Below, piece after piece: positions 40,373 through 49,226 of a DNA stretch of 53,608 nt. Where the stretch lies: positions 1 to 53,608 of the forward strand of contig JAFRMB010000067.1 of NCBI GenBank assembly GCA_017430945.1, given 5' to 3'. Numbering within the stretch: position 1 is the stretch's first letter; each line of letters starts with the position of its first letter. The position numbers and the translations under genes are program-made. Origin of the DNA: Clostridia bacterium. Its GTDB lineage: Bacteria > Bacillota_A > Clostridia > Christensenellales > Aristaeellaceae. The notes beneath the pieces are model-generated. The model did not search any database. It was not told where the DNA came from and saw only the letters and a list, made by a program, of their open reading frames with translations.

Positions 40373-41212
40373 ATGGCATTGGTTAGAGTCAGCGAGATCC
40401 TGAAAATGGCAGACAAGGCCAACACTTCGGTCATCGCATTCAACAGCTCGGATTTCAACATGATCCACTCGGTGTTCACCGTGGCGGAGGAGCTGAACAA
40501 GCCCGCTCTGGTGATGCTGGATCCCCGCCACGCCCGCCTGTGGGGCTGGGGCACCCCAGAGATCTACGCAAAGATGTGCATTGAGGAAGCCGCCAAGGTC
40601 AAGGTGCCCGTGAGCTTCCATCTGGACCACTGCATGGACTTCGACTTCATCATGCGCGCCATCAAGGCGGGCTTCCCGTCGGTCATGTACGACGGATCCA
40701 TGCTCTCCTACGAGGAGAACATGAAGAACACCCGCGAGGTGGTCCGCGTGGCGCACGCCATGGGCACCGACGTGGAGGCCGAGCTCGGACACGTGGGCTT
40801 CGCGGCCAACGAGACCGATCAGGACGACCTGGATCTGTACACCAAGCCGGAGGTCGCCGCCCGCTTCTGCGAGGAGAGCGGCTGTGATTCCGTGGCTGTC
40901 GCCATCGGCACCGCGCACGGCTTCTACAAGAAGACGCCCAAGCTGGACCTCGAGCGCCTGCAGGCCATCAACGCCGCCACCGAGACCCCGCTGGTGCTGC
41001 ACGGCGGCAGCGGCGTGCCGGACGATCAGCTGGTGAAGGCCTTCACCATGGGCATCAACAAGTTCAACGTGGGCACGGAGTACTTCTACCTGTACTATCA
41101 GACCGTCAAGGCCTATTGTGCGGATCACGAAGACATCTTCGACATCCAAACCACCGTCCAGGCCGCGCTGATGGACTATCTGCGCCAGAAGATGCAGCTT
41201 TGCAGGATGTGA
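40373..41212 (+). CDS. Class II fructose-bisphosphate-aldolase-family protein
   Basis: Zinc aldolase of the FBA/GatY family, 279 residues. The zinc ligands are His83 and His86 region (HLDHCMDFDF), His in GTAHGFYKKTP and His in VLHGGSGVP. Cys87 replaces the Gly of the usual HLDHG, and INKFNVGTEY the usual CKVNVATEL. It may cleave a ketose phosphate other than fructose-1,6-bisphosphate. It is the last gene of the operon with the DhaK-like and DhaL-like genes, which would supply its phosphorylated substrate. ATG 40373 follows GAGGAGGAAAG. It is similar to, but distinct from, the aldolases at 46576 and 49227. Confidence 0.87.
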   Translation: MALVRVSEILKMADKANTSVIAFNSSDFNMIHSVFTVAEELNKPALVMLDPRHARLWGWGTPEIYAKMCIEEAAKVKVPVSFHLDHCMDFDFIMRAIKAGFPSVMYDGSMLSYEENMKNTREVVRVAHAMGTDVEAELGHVGFAANETDQDDLDLYTKPEVAARFCEESGCDSVAVAIGTAHGFYKKTPKLDLERLQAINAATETPLVLHGGSGVPDDQLVKAFTMGINKFNVGTEYFYLYYQTVKAYCADHEDIFDIQTTVQAALMDYLRQKMQLCRM

Positions 41213-41315
41213 GACCGCGTGCTCCGAGGCGCGCCGGGGCGTTTTGTCCGCCCGGCAGCTCGGGGCAGGATTTCGCGAATATGTAACAAAAATCCCAATC
41301 TGCATAAAAAAATGG

Positions 41316-41344
41316 TTGACGGATACCGCTTTTTGCGCTATCAT
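41316..41344 (+). promoter_or_regulatory. Promoter of the second ribose-type importer operon
   Basis: TTGACG (41316-41321), a 17-bp spacer and TATCAT (41339-41344), about 60 bp upstream of the binding-protein start. Confidence 0.75.
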
Positions 41345-41402
41345 ATCTATGGTCGCAACGATAAGGGTATTCGGCGATCGAAAGACAAGAGGAGGTTTTG
41401 GT

Positions 41403-42371
41403 ATGAAGAAGATCGTTTCCATCGCTCTGGTACTGACCCTGGTGCTCGCGCTGTGCATGGCTGCTTCCGCGGAAGGCGAGAAGAAGTACACCATCGGTTT
41501 CGAGCCCTACACCCTGACCAATGAGTATTTCACCGCTGTGCAGGATGGCTTCCTGAGGGCCTGCGAGAAATATGGCGTTGAGCCCATCGCGCTCGATCCC
41601 CAGAACGACCCCACCACCCAGGCTTCCCAGATCGATGACATGATCGCCCGCGGCGCTGACGCCATCGTGTATCTGCCCTATGACTCCGGCACCTGCCGCA
41701 CCGTGCTGCAGACCATGAAGGACAACAATGTGGTGGTCGTGAACATCGACACTGTCGTCGAAGAGGGCGACTATGACCTGGTCGACGCCATCATCTCTTC
41801 CGACAACCTGATGCTGGGCCATCTGGCCGGCGAGTGGGTCGCGGAGCATCATCCGGACGGCGCCAAGATCGCCATCGCGCACCTGCAGGTGGCTGAGAGC
41901 TGCATCATCAACGTCGAGGGCTTCTGGCAGGGCATCAAGGATACCGCCGCGAATCCCGACGCGTACGAAGAGGTCCAGGTCGTTGAAGGCGGCGGCGACA
42001 CCGAGGTCACCTTCTCCGCCATCCGCGACGTTCTGGAAGCGCATCCGGACATCGACGTCATCTACTGCATCAATGACCCCTCCGCCTACGGCGCCATCCA
42101 GGCTGTCGAGGATGCGGGCCTGACCGGCAAGGTCGACGTTCTGGGCAAGGACGGCGCGCCCACCGGCAAGCACAACATCAAGGAGGGCAAGGAGGTCCAG
42201 TCTTCCGCCCAGCGTCCCACCTACATGGGCTATCAGGCGGTCGTGACCGCGCTCAAGATCCTCAATGGCGAGGAAGTCGAGTTCAAGACCCTGATCCCGT
42301 CCTACAGCATCACCGCCGAGAACATCGACGAGTTCGATCTGGACGCCTGGGATGCCATCGAAGAGGAATGA
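41403..42371 (+). CDS. Sugar ABC transporter substrate-binding protein (ribose type)
   Basis: Peripla_BP_4-type binding protein of 322 residues. The signal sequence MKKIVSIALVLTLVLALCMA continues ASAEG; the Cys lacks a lipobox (Ala-Leu before it), and cleavage after ASA is likely. The mature part starts KKYTIGFEPYTLTNEYFTAV. The hinge motifs IDDMIARGADAIVYLPYDS, NDPSAYGAIQAVEDAG and RPTYMGYQAVVTALK match the family. AAGAGGAGG precedes ATG 41403. It heads the operon that continues to 48995. A hairpin separates it from the ATPase gene. Confidence 0.92.
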   Translation: MKKIVSIALVLTLVLALCMAASAEGEKKYTIGFEPYTLTNEYFTAVQDGFLRACEKYGVEPIALDPQNDPTTQASQIDDMIARGADAIVYLPYDSGTCRTVLQTMKDNNVVVVNIDTVVEEGDYDLVDAIISSDNLMLGHLAGEWVAEHHPDGAKIAIAHLQVAESCIINVEGFWQGIKDTAANPDAYEEVQVVEGGGDTEVTFSAIRDVLEAHPDIDVIYCINDPSAYGAIQAVEDAGLTGKVDVLGKDGAPTGKHNIKEGKEVQSSAQRPTYMGYQAVVTALKILNGEEVEFKTLIPSYSITAENIDEFDLDAWDAIEEE

Positions 42372-42445
42372 TCCCACAGAGGAACCACAACTGCTGAGCT
42401 CCCTTCCGATCCCTCAGGGGACTGAGATCTGAAGCTTTGCATCGT

Positions 42446-42482
42446 GCAAGGGCCAGCCCGGCTGATGAGCTGGCCCTTTGCC
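42446..42482 (+). terminator. Stem-loop between binding-protein and ATPase genes
   Basis: GCAAGGGCCAGC and GCTGGCCCTTTGC pair with one bulge, with an 11-base loop. The T-run is short, so it may be a partial terminator or a stabilising hairpin. Confidence 0.65.
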
Positions 42483-42556
42483 ATGTATCTCCCGCGCGGT
42501 ACGATCGACGGGCAATGATGGCAGAACAGGACGTTTCCCATAGACGGAGAAATGCG

Positions 42557-44050
42557 ATGAATAATGCAAAATTACTGGAAATGACCGGCATCACCAAGTC
42601 CTTCGGCACCAACGTCGTGCTCAGCGGCGTCGACATGTCGATAGACAGAGGCGAGGTCGTCGCCATACTGGGTGAGAACGGCGCCGGAAAATCCACCCTG
42701 ATCAAGATCCTGGGCGGCATCTACAAGGCCGACGCCGGCGAGATCAGGATCGATGGAGAGGTAAAGAGCATCCCGACAGCCAGGGTGGCCGCAGATCACG
42801 GCATACAGATCATCCACCAGGAGATCATACTGGTCCCCGATCGGACGATCGCGGCGAACGTGTTCCTCGGCCGCGAGCTGCGCACGAAGATCGGCACGGT
42901 GGATGCCAAAGCCATGGAGCGGGAGACGCAGAAGGTCATCGACGAGCTGCACCTGGATCTGCGCGCGGATAGCATGGTGCGCGACCTGACCATGGGCATG
43001 CAGCAGCTGGTGGAGATCATCAAGGTGGTCTCTGCCGATGCCCGCATCGTGGTCATGGACGAGCCGACCTCTTCGCTGTCCCAGGGCGAGGTGGAGATCC
43101 TGTTCGGGATCATTCGGATCCTGAAGCAAAAGGGCGTGGGCATCATCTACATTTCCCACCGCCTGGAGGAACTCTTTGAGATCACGGACCGCGTCGTGGT
43201 GCTGCGGGACGGCGTCATGGTGGGCGACGTTCCCACGGCGGAAGCGCAGCGCGAGGATCTGATCCGCCTGATGGTCGGCCGCGAGCTGTCGAGCTTCTAT
43301 ACCCGCAACAAACACGAGATCAAGGGCACTTCCCTGGATATCAGGGGCCTGAGCCATGTGAAATTCTTCAAGGACGCCTCGTTCCACGCCCGCTACGGCG
43401 AGATCGTGGGCTTCGCCGGCCTGGTCGGCGCAGGGCGTACCGAGCTCATGAAGACCATATTCGGCGCCTACCCGAGCTCCGGCGGAGAGATCTGGCTGGA
43501 CGGGGAGAAGGTCGACATCCGAAGCCCCCAGGACGCGATCCAGCGCGGCATCGCCTACGTGTCGGAGGACCGGCGCGGCGAGGGCCTGATCCTGAAAAAC
43601 GACGTCAAATTCAATATGGGCCTCGTATGCCTGAGGGACTTTGTGAGCGGCATACGCGTTCAAAACGACAAATGGGATGAGATGGTGGAGCGCTACCGGA
43701 AAAAGTTCTCCATCCGCATCACCTCTCCCCAACAGCTCGCCGGCAACCTCAGCGGCGGCAATCAGCAGAAGGTCGTGCTGAGCAAATGGCTGGCGGAGGA
43801 ACCCAAGGTCATCATACTGGACGAACCGACGCGAGGCATCGATGTCGGCGCAAAGGCCGAGATCTACGCGATCATCGATGAACTGGCGTCGAGAGGCGTT
43901 TCGATCATCATGGTCTCATCCGAGCTGCCCGAGATCATCAACATGTGCAACCGCTGCTACATGATGTGTGAAGGCAGGATCACGGGTGAGCTGAGCGAAG
44001 AGGATTTCGACCAGGAGACCATGATGCACATGATGACCACCAGGCAGTGA
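42557..44050 (+). CDS. Sugar ABC transporter ATPase (RbsA type)
   Basis: Double-domain ATPase of 497 residues, paralogous to the one at 35340. First half: Walker A GENGAGKST, LTMGMQQLVEIIKV and VVMDEPTSSLS. Second half: degenerate GLVGAGRTE, canonical LSGGNQQKVVLSKWL and ILDEPTRGID. ATG 42557 follows GGAGAA; more upstream codons in frame reach back through the hairpin and are rejected. It powers the importer with the permease at 44064. Confidence 0.93.
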   Translation: MNNAKLLEMTGITKSFGTNVVLSGVDMSIDRGEVVAILGENGAGKSTLIKILGGIYKADAGEIRIDGEVKSIPTARVAADHGIQIIHQEIILVPDRTIAANVFLGRELRTKIGTVDAKAMERETQKVIDELHLDLRADSMVRDLTMGMQQLVEIIKVVSADARIVVMDEPTSSLSQGEVEILFGIIRILKQKGVGIIYISHRLEELFEITDRVVVLRDGVMVGDVPTAEAQREDLIRLMVGRELSSFYTRNKHEIKGTSLDIRGLSHVKFFKDASFHARYGEIVGFAGLVGAGRTELMKTIFGAYPSSGGEIWLDGEKVDIRSPQDAIQRGIAYVSEDRRGEGLILKNDVKFNMGLVCLRDFVSGIRVQNDKWDEMVERYRKKFSIRITSPQQLAGNLSGGNQQKVVLSKWLAEEPKVIILDEPTRGIDVGAKAEIYAIIDELASRGVSIIMVSSELPEIINMCNRCYMMCEGRITGELSEEDFDQETMMHMMTTRQ

Positions 44051-44063
44051 GGAGGATAAGACC

Positions 44064-45029
44064 ATGTCCAACAAAAAGGCTTCACCCGTTGTCAGCTATT
44101 TCAAGAGAAACATCGGCACCCTCATCGGCCTGGCGGTATTGATCATCATCGCGTCCGTGTCGACGCCGAAGTTTCTGACCAAATCCAACATGCTCAATGT
44201 GTTCAAGGCCAATTCGGTCAACGCCATCATAAGCTGCGGCATGCTGATGGCGATCCTGATGGGTGAGATCGACATTTCCGTCGGCTCCTCCGTCGGCCTG
44301 TCCGCCGTGATCGCGGCCATGACGCTGACGAAGTTCGGCTTCCCGATCCCGTTGGTGGTGCTGTGCACGATACTGACCGGCGGCTTGGTGGGCGTCGTCA
44401 ACGGCTTTTCCATCTCCTATCTGCATGTGCCGGCCTTCGTGGCAACGCTGGCCACCCAGTGCATCGGCCGCGGACTTACGGAGATCCTGACGGGCGGCGT
44501 GACCATCCGCATCCGCGACGACTTCTACACCTCCCTGGGCAACAAGGCCTTCGGCGGCGTATCGATCACGATATTCTATGCGATCGTCATCCTCATACTG
44601 ACGTGGTTCCTGCTGAACCGCACGCGCTTCGGCTACTATGTCTACGCGCTGGGCGGCAACAAGCTGGCGGCTCAGTACTCCGGCGTCAACGTGCGCTTCT
44701 TCAACATGTTCCCGTACGTGCTGATCGGCCTGTTCAGCGGTCTGGGCGGCATGATCTGGTCCGCGCGCCTGGGCTCTGCGGCGGCCATGCTGGGCAACGG
44801 CTTTGAGATGGACGCCATCGCGGCTGTGGTCATCGGCGGCACCAGTATGTCCGGCGGCGTCGGCACCGTCGGCGGCACGCTGATCGGCGTGCTGATCATG
44901 GGCGTCATCACCAACGGCCTCAACCTGATCGGCATCAACGCCTTCTGGCAGGACGTGCTGAAGGGCGTCATCATCATGGCGGCGGTCATCTTCGACGTCA
45001 TGCGCAAGCGCAAGGCGGTCAAGGACTGA
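44064..45029 (+). CDS. Sugar ABC transporter permease (RbsC type)
   Basis: Inner-membrane permease of 321 residues, about ten spans. Core motifs are MGEIDISVGSSVGLS, YLHVPAFVATLATQ, VYALGGNKLAAQYSGVN and VIGGTSMSGGVGTVGG. The start is ATG 44064, with GAGGAGG upstream, 13 bp after the ATPase stop. The C-terminus is basic (RKRKAVKD). It is a paralogue of the permease at 36878, but the two differ along most of their length, so the importers probably serve different sugars. Confidence 0.93.
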   Translation: MSNKKASPVVSYFKRNIGTLIGLAVLIIIASVSTPKFLTKSNMLNVFKANSVNAIISCGMLMAILMGEIDISVGSSVGLSAVIAAMTLTKFGFPIPLVVLCTILTGGLVGVVNGFSISYLHVPAFVATLATQCIGRGLTEILTGGVTIRIRDDFYTSLGNKAFGGVSITIFYAIVILILTWFLLNRTRFGYYVYALGGNKLAAQYSGVNVRFFNMFPYVLIGLFSGLGGMIWSARLGSAAAMLGNGFEMDAIAAVVIGGTSMSGGVGTVGGTLIGVLIMGVITNGLNLIGINAFWQDVLKGVIIMAAVIFDVMRKRKAVKD

Positions 45030-45062
45030 CGGGCCATCATTTGGAATGCGGGGGAAGGTACG

Positions 45063-46562
45063 ATGGTATATGCCGGTTTGGATGTAGGCACGAGCGGCTG
45101 CAAGCTCATCGCGTACGACCTTGAGGGCCGCGGGATCTACGCGGCCTCCAGGCGCTACGCCGAGACGGGGAGCGACGGCTACCGGGAGCTGGATCCCACG
45201 GTGGTGCTCCGGGCCGTCCGCGAGACGCTCAGAGACGCGGGGCTGCATTGTCCTCAGCCGATCCGGGCGCTGGCGGTGGCCAGCATCGGCGAGACGGTGG
45301 TGTGCCTGGACGCGGAAGACCGGCCGCTCATGAACGCGATGCTCACCGGCGACTGCCGCGGCATCCCGCAGACGAAGCGGCTGATCGAGGCCAAGGGCGC
45401 GCAGCACATCTTCGAGGTGACGGGCCTGCCGCCCAATGAACTGTACAGCCTGCCCAAGTGGATGTGGATCAACGAGGAGACGGACGTATTCAGCAGTACC
45501 GAGCGCATCCTCTTCTTTGAAGACTGGGTGGGGTATATGCTCACCGGCGAGCGCAAGGTCAGCTACTTCAGCGCGGCGCGCAGCCTGGCGTTCGACATCG
45601 GCAGGAAGGCGTGGTCGCAGGAGCTGCTGGACATGGCGGGGATCCGCGCAGACATGCTCTCGGAGCCTGTGCCGCCCTTCACCGTGATCGGCACCATACT
45701 GCCTGAGATGGCAGAGGCGCTGTGCCTGCCGAAGGATATGAAGGTGGTCGTGGGCGGCCACGATCAAAGCTGCGCGGCATTCGGAAGCGGCCTGTCGGGC
45801 ATGTCCACCGGCGAATGCGGCATGGGCACGTGCGAATTCATGTTCGTCATGCTGCCGGAGCCGAAGATGACGCCCTACATGCTGGGCTGCGACTTCACAT
45901 GCATCCCCTATGTGCTCCCGGACACCTATCTGTCCAGCATAGAGATCACCACCTGCGGGATCCTCAAAAACTGGGCGCGGGACACGCTGTTCGCGGATGT
46001 GCGCGCCGGGTGCGAGGCGGCGGGGGAGAACTTCTTCCAGACGATGGACCGTCGGGCGGCGGATATCGACACCGAGGTGCTCCTGCTGCCGCAGTTCGGC
46101 TCATCCGGAAATCCCCACCTGTCCATGGATGCGCGCGGCGTCATCGCCGGGCTCAGCATCCACACGCGGCCGGAGGAGATCTACCGGGCGATCCTGGAGG
46201 GCATGGCCTTCCAGAGCTATCTGGCGTACGAGAAGCTGAAGCCGCTGGGCACGCAGATGCAGACGCTGGTCGTAACCGGCGGCGGCGCGGCTTCTGAGCT
46301 GGCATTGCAGATCCGCGCGGATGTGTTCGACATGCCGGTGAAGACGCTCAAGAACGACGAGTCCGGCACGCTGGGCTGTATGATGATGGCCGCGGTCGCG
46401 GATGGCGCCTACGCCTCCGTCGAGGAGGCGTTCGGCCGCGCGATACAGATCGGCAGAACGTATCTGCCGGATCCGGACAGGCACGCCGCCTATATGCGAA
46501 AATTCAGGCGCTACGCGCGGCTTTACGAGCTGATGTACGATTTCAATACCGGCGAGGCATGA
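45063..46562 (+). CDS. FGGY-family carbohydrate kinase
   Basis: Sugar kinase of 499 residues. The motifs are AGLDVGTSGCKLIAYD, the probable catalytic Asp in VGGHDQSCAAFGSG and the C-terminal VTGGGAASELALQIRADVFD. ASIGETVVCLD stands where xylulokinases have GQMHG, so the substrate differs from that of the XylB-like gene at 47502 in the same operon. LLLPQFGSSGNPHLS and STGECGMGTCEFMF are also unlike standard XylB. Kinase and FBA-family aldolase follow each other by 13 bp. It is one of four FGGY kinases in the window. Confidence 0.86.
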   Translation: MVYAGLDVGTSGCKLIAYDLEGRGIYAASRRYAETGSDGYRELDPTVVLRAVRETLRDAGLHCPQPIRALAVASIGETVVCLDAEDRPLMNAMLTGDCRGIPQTKRLIEAKGAQHIFEVTGLPPNELYSLPKWMWINEETDVFSSTERILFFEDWVGYMLTGERKVSYFSAARSLAFDIGRKAWSQELLDMAGIRADMLSEPVPPFTVIGTILPEMAEALCLPKDMKVVVGGHDQSCAAFGSGLSGMSTGECGMGTCEFMFVMLPEPKMTPYMLGCDFTCIPYVLPDTYLSSIEITTCGILKNWARDTLFADVRAGCEAAGENFFQTMDRRAADIDTEVLLLPQFGSSGNPHLSMDARGVIAGLSIHTRPEEIYRAILEGMAFQSYLAYEKLKPLGTQMQTLVVTGGGAASELALQIRADVFDMPVKTLKNDESGTLGCMMMAAVADGAYASVEEAFGRAIQIGRTYLPDPDRHAAYMRKFRRYARLYELMYDFNTGEA

Positions 46563-46575
46563 GCGGAGGTTTGAT

Positions 46576-47412
46576 ATGAAACTGATCAACGGATTTGAAT
46601 TGATGGCGTACGCGAAGGAGCGCGGATATATCCTTCCGGCCTTCAACACGACCAACATGGAGATGACCTACGGCATCGTTCGCGGACTTTGCCAGGCGCA
46701 GCTGCCCGGCTATGTGCAGATCTCATCGAACAATCTGCGCCTGTCGAACCCTTACGTCATCGCGGATCTGGTGCGCGACGCCGTCAAGGGCAAGGAGACG
46801 CCCATCGGCCTGCACCTGGATCACGGCAAGTCGTTCGAAGACGTCAAGGCCTGCATCGACGCCGGTTTCACGTCGATCATGATCGACATGTCCCACCTGC
46901 CCTTCGAGGAGAACATGCGGGAGAGCAAGCGGGCCGCGGCATACTGCCACATGTACGGCATCCCCGTGGAAGTGGAGCTCGGCGCGCTGGCGGGCAAGGA
47001 GGACGACATCGTCAACGAGGACGACGGCAAGACGGATCCCGCGCAGGTGCCGATCTTCGTGGAGGGCACCGGCTGCGACACGCTGGCGGTGGCCATCGGC
47101 AACGTGCACGGGCTGGGCATGACACCGCAGATCGACATCCCGCTGCTGGAGGAGATCCGCAAGGTCAGCCGCGTGCCCCTGGTGCTGCACGGCGGCTCCG
47201 GCATCCCCAAGGAGATCATCTGGGAGTGCAAGAAGCACAACCTGGTCAAGATCAATTACGGCTCGGACCTGCGGCGCGAGTTCATTCGCACGTTCGGCGA
47301 GGCCTATGAGAAGAATCACGGCGAATTCGACCTGTTCCGACTGAGCATGAAGGCGGTCGACGCCGTGGCCCAAAAGGCCTGCGAGCTGGTGACGATGATC
47401 AACGAGCATTGA
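46576..47412 (+). CDS. Class II fructose-bisphosphate-aldolase-family protein
   Basis: Zinc aldolase of the FBA/GatY family, 278 residues. The ligands are in LHLDHGKSF, NVHGLGMTP and VLHGGSGIP. The phosphate loop is KINYGSDLRREF, a variant of the usual CKVNVATEL. VEVELGALAGKEDD is the family active-site segment with Glu. It probably splits the product of the upstream FGGY kinase. The start is ATG 46576 after GCGGAGG. A perfect hairpin follows before the xylB-like gene. Confidence 0.88.
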   Translation: MKLINGFELMAYAKERGYILPAFNTTNMEMTYGIVRGLCQAQLPGYVQISSNNLRLSNPYVIADLVRDAVKGKETPIGLHLDHGKSFEDVKACIDAGFTSIMIDMSHLPFEENMRESKRAAAYCHMYGIPVEVELGALAGKEDDIVNEDDGKTDPAQVPIFVEGTGCDTLAVAIGNVHGLGMTPQIDIPLLEEIRKVSRVPLVLHGGSGIPKEIIWECKKHNLVKINYGSDLRREFIRTFGEAYEKNHGEFDLFRLSMKAVDAVAQKACELVTMINEH

Positions 47413-47417
47413 CGGTG

Positions 47418-47455
47418 GCTGTCGGCAGGGCGATGGATGCCCTGCCGACAGCTTT
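47418..47455 (+). terminator. Stem-loop between the aldolase and xylB-like genes
   Basis: GCTGTCGGCAGGGC (47418-47431) and GCCCTGCCGACAGC (47439-47452) form a perfect 14-bp stem with a seven-base loop, followed by TTTGTCCT. It may terminate partly and lower xylB-like expression. Confidence 0.65.
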
Positions 47456-47501
47456 GTCCTGGGCGGACTGGATGGAAAAACAAACCAAAGGCGGGTCTTC
47501 C

Positions 47502-48995
47502 ATGGATAAGACGTATATCGGCATCGATATGGGCACGTCCGGCATCAAGCTCCTGCTGATCGACGCTTCGCGGCAGACGCTGGCGCAGAGCAGCCAGGAG
47601 TATGAGGTCGCGCATCCCCGGGCGGGCTGGTCCCAGATCGATCCGCAGATCTGGTACGACGCCATGATGGCGGGATTGAAGCGATTGCTGGCGGGTCAGG
47701 ATGGCCGGCAGGTCGGCGCGATCGGCGTCACCGGGCAGATGCACACGGTCGTGCTGCTGGATGAGGCGGGACAGAGCGTCCGGCCCGCGCTCATGTGGAA
47801 CGACAAGCGCACCGGCGACTGTATCCCTGTGCTGCGCCGCACGCTTGCTCAAGGGCCGGACGGTGCCTATCTGTCGGGCATCGTATCGACCGGCAGCCCG
47901 GCGGCGAACCTTTACTGGATGAGCCGGGAGGAGCCGGATCTGTTCCGGCGCGTGCGCCGATTCCTGATCGGTCCGGACTACCTGGTCTACCGGCTGACCG
48001 GCCAAGCGGGCACGGACTACGTGGAGGCATCCACGTCCAGCCTGTACAGCCCGACCCGGCGCGCCTGGCTGGATGATATGCGCACGCTCATCGGGCTGCC
48101 GGAGGCGGCCTATCCCGAGGTGCGCGGCAGCGGTGAGGTCGTGGGCTGCGTGCTTTCGGACATCGCGGTGGCGCTGGGGCTGGGGCCGGATGTCCGCGTC
48201 ATCGCGGGCACCGGCGACAACCCGGCCACGGCCATCTCCACGGGTTGTCTGGGCGGCGGCTATCCGGTGCTGTCGCTCGGCACCTCCGGGGTCCTGATGT
48301 TCCCGACGCCGGATCTGCGCGCCGATGCGAAGGGAAAGACGATCCTATGTTCGCTGGACGGCAGGCGCTTCTCGTACCTGGTACAGGGCGTGGTGCAGAG
48401 CACCGGCGAGAGCATCAACTGGTGGACGCGGAAGGTGCTGGGCGCGCGTGACTTCGGCGCCATGGACGGTGCGATCACCGATGCGATGATCCGCGAATCC
48501 CGCGTGCTCTTCTATCCGCATATCAACGGTGACAAGACGCTCTACGCGGACCCGACGCTGCGCGGTGCGTTCATCGGCCTGAGCAGCGACACCGGGCCTG
48601 AGGGCATGTATTACGCCGTGCTGGAGGGGCTTTGCCTTGCCTTCCGGCAGCTGGCCGAGGGCATGCATCTGGATCTGTCGGCACTGCCGGTGCTGAAGGT
48701 GGTCGGCGGTGGCGCAAAGAGCGATCTGTGGCTGCAGACGCTGGCCAACGTGCTGAACGTTCGCGTGGAGCGACTGAGCGGCGCCGTCGGGCCGGCATTC
48801 GGCATCGCGCTTCTGGCGTGCGCAGCCGATCACCCGGACGTGCGGCCGGAGTCGCTGACGGCAGGCAGTCTGGCGGTCGCAAAGGGATTTGATCCGGATC
48901 CCGGACTGGCGTCGCTGTACCGCGAGCGGTACGCGCGCTATCTGCGCATACACGATGCGCTGCGCTATGTCGATACCGGAGAGTCGCCTTCGTGA
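47502..48995 (+). CDS. xylB: Xylulokinase
   Basis: FGGY kinase of 497 residues that phosphorylates D-xylulose to xylulose-5-phosphate. The decisive motifs are GIDMGTSGIKLLLID, VTGQMHTVVLLDEAG (xylulokinase substrate loop), the catalytic Asp in AGTGDNPATAIST and VVGGGAKSDLWLQTLANVLN. The start is ATG 47502 after AAAGGCGGG. It is the last gene of the operon beginning with the ribose-type importer at 41403. No xylose isomerase is present in the window, so xylulose must come from import, a dehydrogenase or another locus. Confidence 0.9.
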   Translation: MDKTYIGIDMGTSGIKLLLIDASRQTLAQSSQEYEVAHPRAGWSQIDPQIWYDAMMAGLKRLLAGQDGRQVGAIGVTGQMHTVVLLDEAGQSVRPALMWNDKRTGDCIPVLRRTLAQGPDGAYLSGIVSTGSPAANLYWMSREEPDLFRRVRRFLIGPDYLVYRLTGQAGTDYVEASTSSLYSPTRRAWLDDMRTLIGLPEAAYPEVRGSGEVVGCVLSDIAVALGLGPDVRVIAGTGDNPATAISTGCLGGGYPVLSLGTSGVLMFPTPDLRADAKGKTILCSLDGRRFSYLVQGVVQSTGESINWWTRKVLGARDFGAMDGAITDAMIRESRVLFYPHINGDKTLYADPTLRGAFIGLSSDTGPEGMYYAVLEGLCLAFRQLAEGMHLDLSALPVLKVVGGGAKSDLWLQTLANVLNVRVERLSGAVGPAFGIALLACAADHPDVRPESLTAGSLAVAKGFDPDPGLASLYRERYARYLRIHDALRYVDTGESPS

Positions 48996-49045
48996 GGATA
49001 TCTCCGCGTCCATCCCCCTTGGCAGAAGAGACTTCAACAGCAGCA

Positions 49046-49090
49046 CACACCCCCGATGCATAGAGCGTCGGGGGTGTGCCTTCGTTTTGT
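49046..49090. terminator. Intrinsic terminator after the xylB-like operon
   Basis: CACACCCCCGA and TCGGGGGTGTG (49046-49078) form a perfect 11-bp stem, followed by TTCGTTTTGT. The remaining bases to 49226 hold a small GACCC/GGGTC hairpin at 49188-49201, without a T-run, downstream of the minus-strand aldolase. Confidence 0.8.
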
Positions 49091-49226
49091 ATGGGCCTGT
49101 GATCCCTTCAGAGAGCAACGGCGAAAGCCCTTCGGATCCACCCGGAACGTCGGACGGATCGGCGCTGTTCCGGGCGACGGGTGTTCGGACCCCAAAGGGT
49201 CTGTCTGCGATCGCGAAAGGGCGAGA

